A DNA stretch of 5,753 nucleotides from Actinomycetota bacterium (GTDB lineage Bacteria > Actinomycetota > Actinomycetes > Actinomycetales > Angustibacteraceae). Below, piece after piece: positions 5,021-5,753 of the stretch (position 1 is the first letter of the stretch; every line of letters begins with the position of its first letter). The position numbers and the translations under genes were made by a program. Under the pieces are notes generated by a model. The model ran no database searches and was not told the DNA's origin. It saw nothing but the letters and a program-made list of their open reading frames with translations. The stretch is from contig JACMOY010000198.1 in NCBI GenBank assembly GCA_014377795.1, positions 1-5,753 on the forward strand. Reading direction: 5' to 3'.

Positions 5021-5753
5021 GTCGTCGCGCCGCACCCAGCGCGTACGACGGACTGGTGGTCGTCGACAAGCCGGCCGGGCTGACCAGCCACGACGTCGTG
5101 GCCCGGGTGCGCCGCCTCGCCGACACCCGCCGGGTCGGCCACGCCGGCACCCTCGACCCGATGGCGACCGGCGTCCTCGTCCTCGGCGTCGGGCGCGCCA
5201 CCAAGCTGCTGACCTACCTGGTCGGCGCGGACAAGACCTACACGGCCACCATCCGCCTGGGCGCCTCGACCGTCAGCGACGACGCGCAGGGTGAGGTCGT
5301 CACCCGGGCCGACGCCTCGCGCGTCACCGACGAGCAGGTGGTGGCGGGCGTGCGCGCTCTCACCGGACCGCTCGAGCAGGTGCCCAGCACGGTCAGCGCG
5401 ATCAAGATCGACGGTCGTCGGGCGCACGCGTTGGTGCGCGCGGGCGAGCAGGTCGAGCTGGCGGCTCGTAGCGTGTGCGTCCGCCGGTTCGACGTCGTCG
5501 CGGCGCGCCGCGAGGGCGAGGTGCTCGATGTGGACGTCGAGGTCGACGTCAGCTCGGGCACCTATGTGCGGGCCTTGGCCCGCGACCTGGGTGCGCCGCT
5601 CGGCGTCGGCGGCCACCTGACAGCGCTGCGACGTACGGCGGTCGGCTCGTGGCCGCTGGACGACGCCCGCTCGCTCGAGCAGCTCGCCGAGGCCTTCGAC
5701 GTCGTGCCGATGGCGGAGGCCGCTCGCCTGGTGTTCGCCGCCCGCGAGCTGAG
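5017..5753 (+). CDS. truB: tRNA pseudouridine(55) synthase TruB (partial, 3' end outside)
   Basis: TruB isomerises U55 to pseudouridine in the T-loop of most tRNAs and also aids tRNA folding. 245 codons are visible and the frame stays open to the window edge. The N-terminus [19 protein letters not shown] (10-28) is typical. The catalytic motif [14 protein letters not shown] (41-54) is intact, with catalytic Asp47. [10 protein letters not shown] (73-82), a TVSDDAQG element (85-92), [17 protein letters not shown] (121-137) and [13 protein letters not shown] (180-192) match the remaining conserved family segments. The GTG at 5017 overlaps the rbfA stop as GTGA, so reinitiation by ribosomes leaving rbfA is likely; a weak GAGG sits 10 bases upstream. 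No other start fits the conserved N-terminus as well. The missing part should hold the end of the C-terminal RNA-binding domain. Confidence 0.96.
   Translation, partial: MSRRAAPSAYDGLVVVDKPAGLTSHDVVARVRRLADTRRVGHAGTLDPMATGVLVLGVGRATKLLTYLVGADKTYTATIRLGASTVSDDAQGEVVTRADASRVTDEQVVAGVRALTGPLEQVPSTVSAIKIDGRRAHALVRAGEQVELAARSVCVRRFDVVAARREGEVLDVDVEVDVSSGTYVRALARDLGAPLGVGGHLTALRRTAVGSWPLDDARSLEQLAEAFDVVPMAEAARLVFAAREL

Noticed and set aside
4672..5616. 314-codon open frame on the minus strand opposite rbfA and truB
   Set aside because: It crosses the junction of two conserved genes in antisense, with a Ser/Arg/Ala-rich product and no domain.
1..5753. Mobile elements, CRISPR arrays, tRNA or rRNA genes, or foreign islands
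   Set aside because: None is visible. Gene order is the standard operon order and composition is even throughout.

Overview
The window is a stretch of the conserved bacterial translation and transcription operon rimP–nusA–ylxR–infB–rbfA–truB, all on the + strand. The DNA is very GC-rich, with nearly every third codon position G or C. NusA lacks the C-terminal acidic repeats found in enterobacteria. IF2 carries a long Pro/Ala/Gly/Arg-rich linker, and GTG starts are common. Together these point to a high-GC actinobacterium. The [15 protein letters not shown] repeats in the IF2 linker fit a Nocardioides-like member of the Propionibacteriales, but that genus-level guess is from memory and not proven.

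Layout. 1-98 is the acidic C-terminal tail of an upstream gene, almost certainly rimP. 101-1120 is nusA. About 1122-1556 is ylxR, whose start codon is a real problem: no ATG, GTG or TTG lies upstream of its conserved TCVGCR motif. 1528-1618 is an unusual infB leader. 1619-4402 is infB (IF2). 4403-4519 is an intergenic gap dominated by a large two-part hairpin. 4520-5020 is rbfA. 5017 to the end is truB, truncated by the window edge. The promoter of the operon and the rest of rimP and truB lie outside.

How the genes work together. RimP and RbfA are 30S maturation factors. NusA controls RNA polymerase pausing, termination and antitermination. YlxR is a small RNA-binding protein. IF2 places initiator tRNA on the 30S subunit and drives subunit joining. 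TruB makes pseudouridine 55 in tRNA. Spacing is tight from rimP to ylxR, and rbfA and truB overlap as GTGA, which suggests translational coupling.

The genes themselves are ordinary core genes. The most interesting part is the ylxR-infB junction. Three very short ORFs in three different frames (MSTP, MSTQR, MNTPLH) are chained by two ATGA stop-start overlaps. They lead to a stop codon just ahead of a perfect 10-bp hairpin whose 3' arm contains part of the infB Shine-Dalgarno sequence. The hairpin loop can instead pair with an upstream GGTCCG or with an identical GGTCCG inside the first codons of infB. This looks like a candidate translational relay or switch controlling IF2 synthesis. Other points worth checking are a possible internal start for a short IF2 isoform and the infB-rbfA hairpin.
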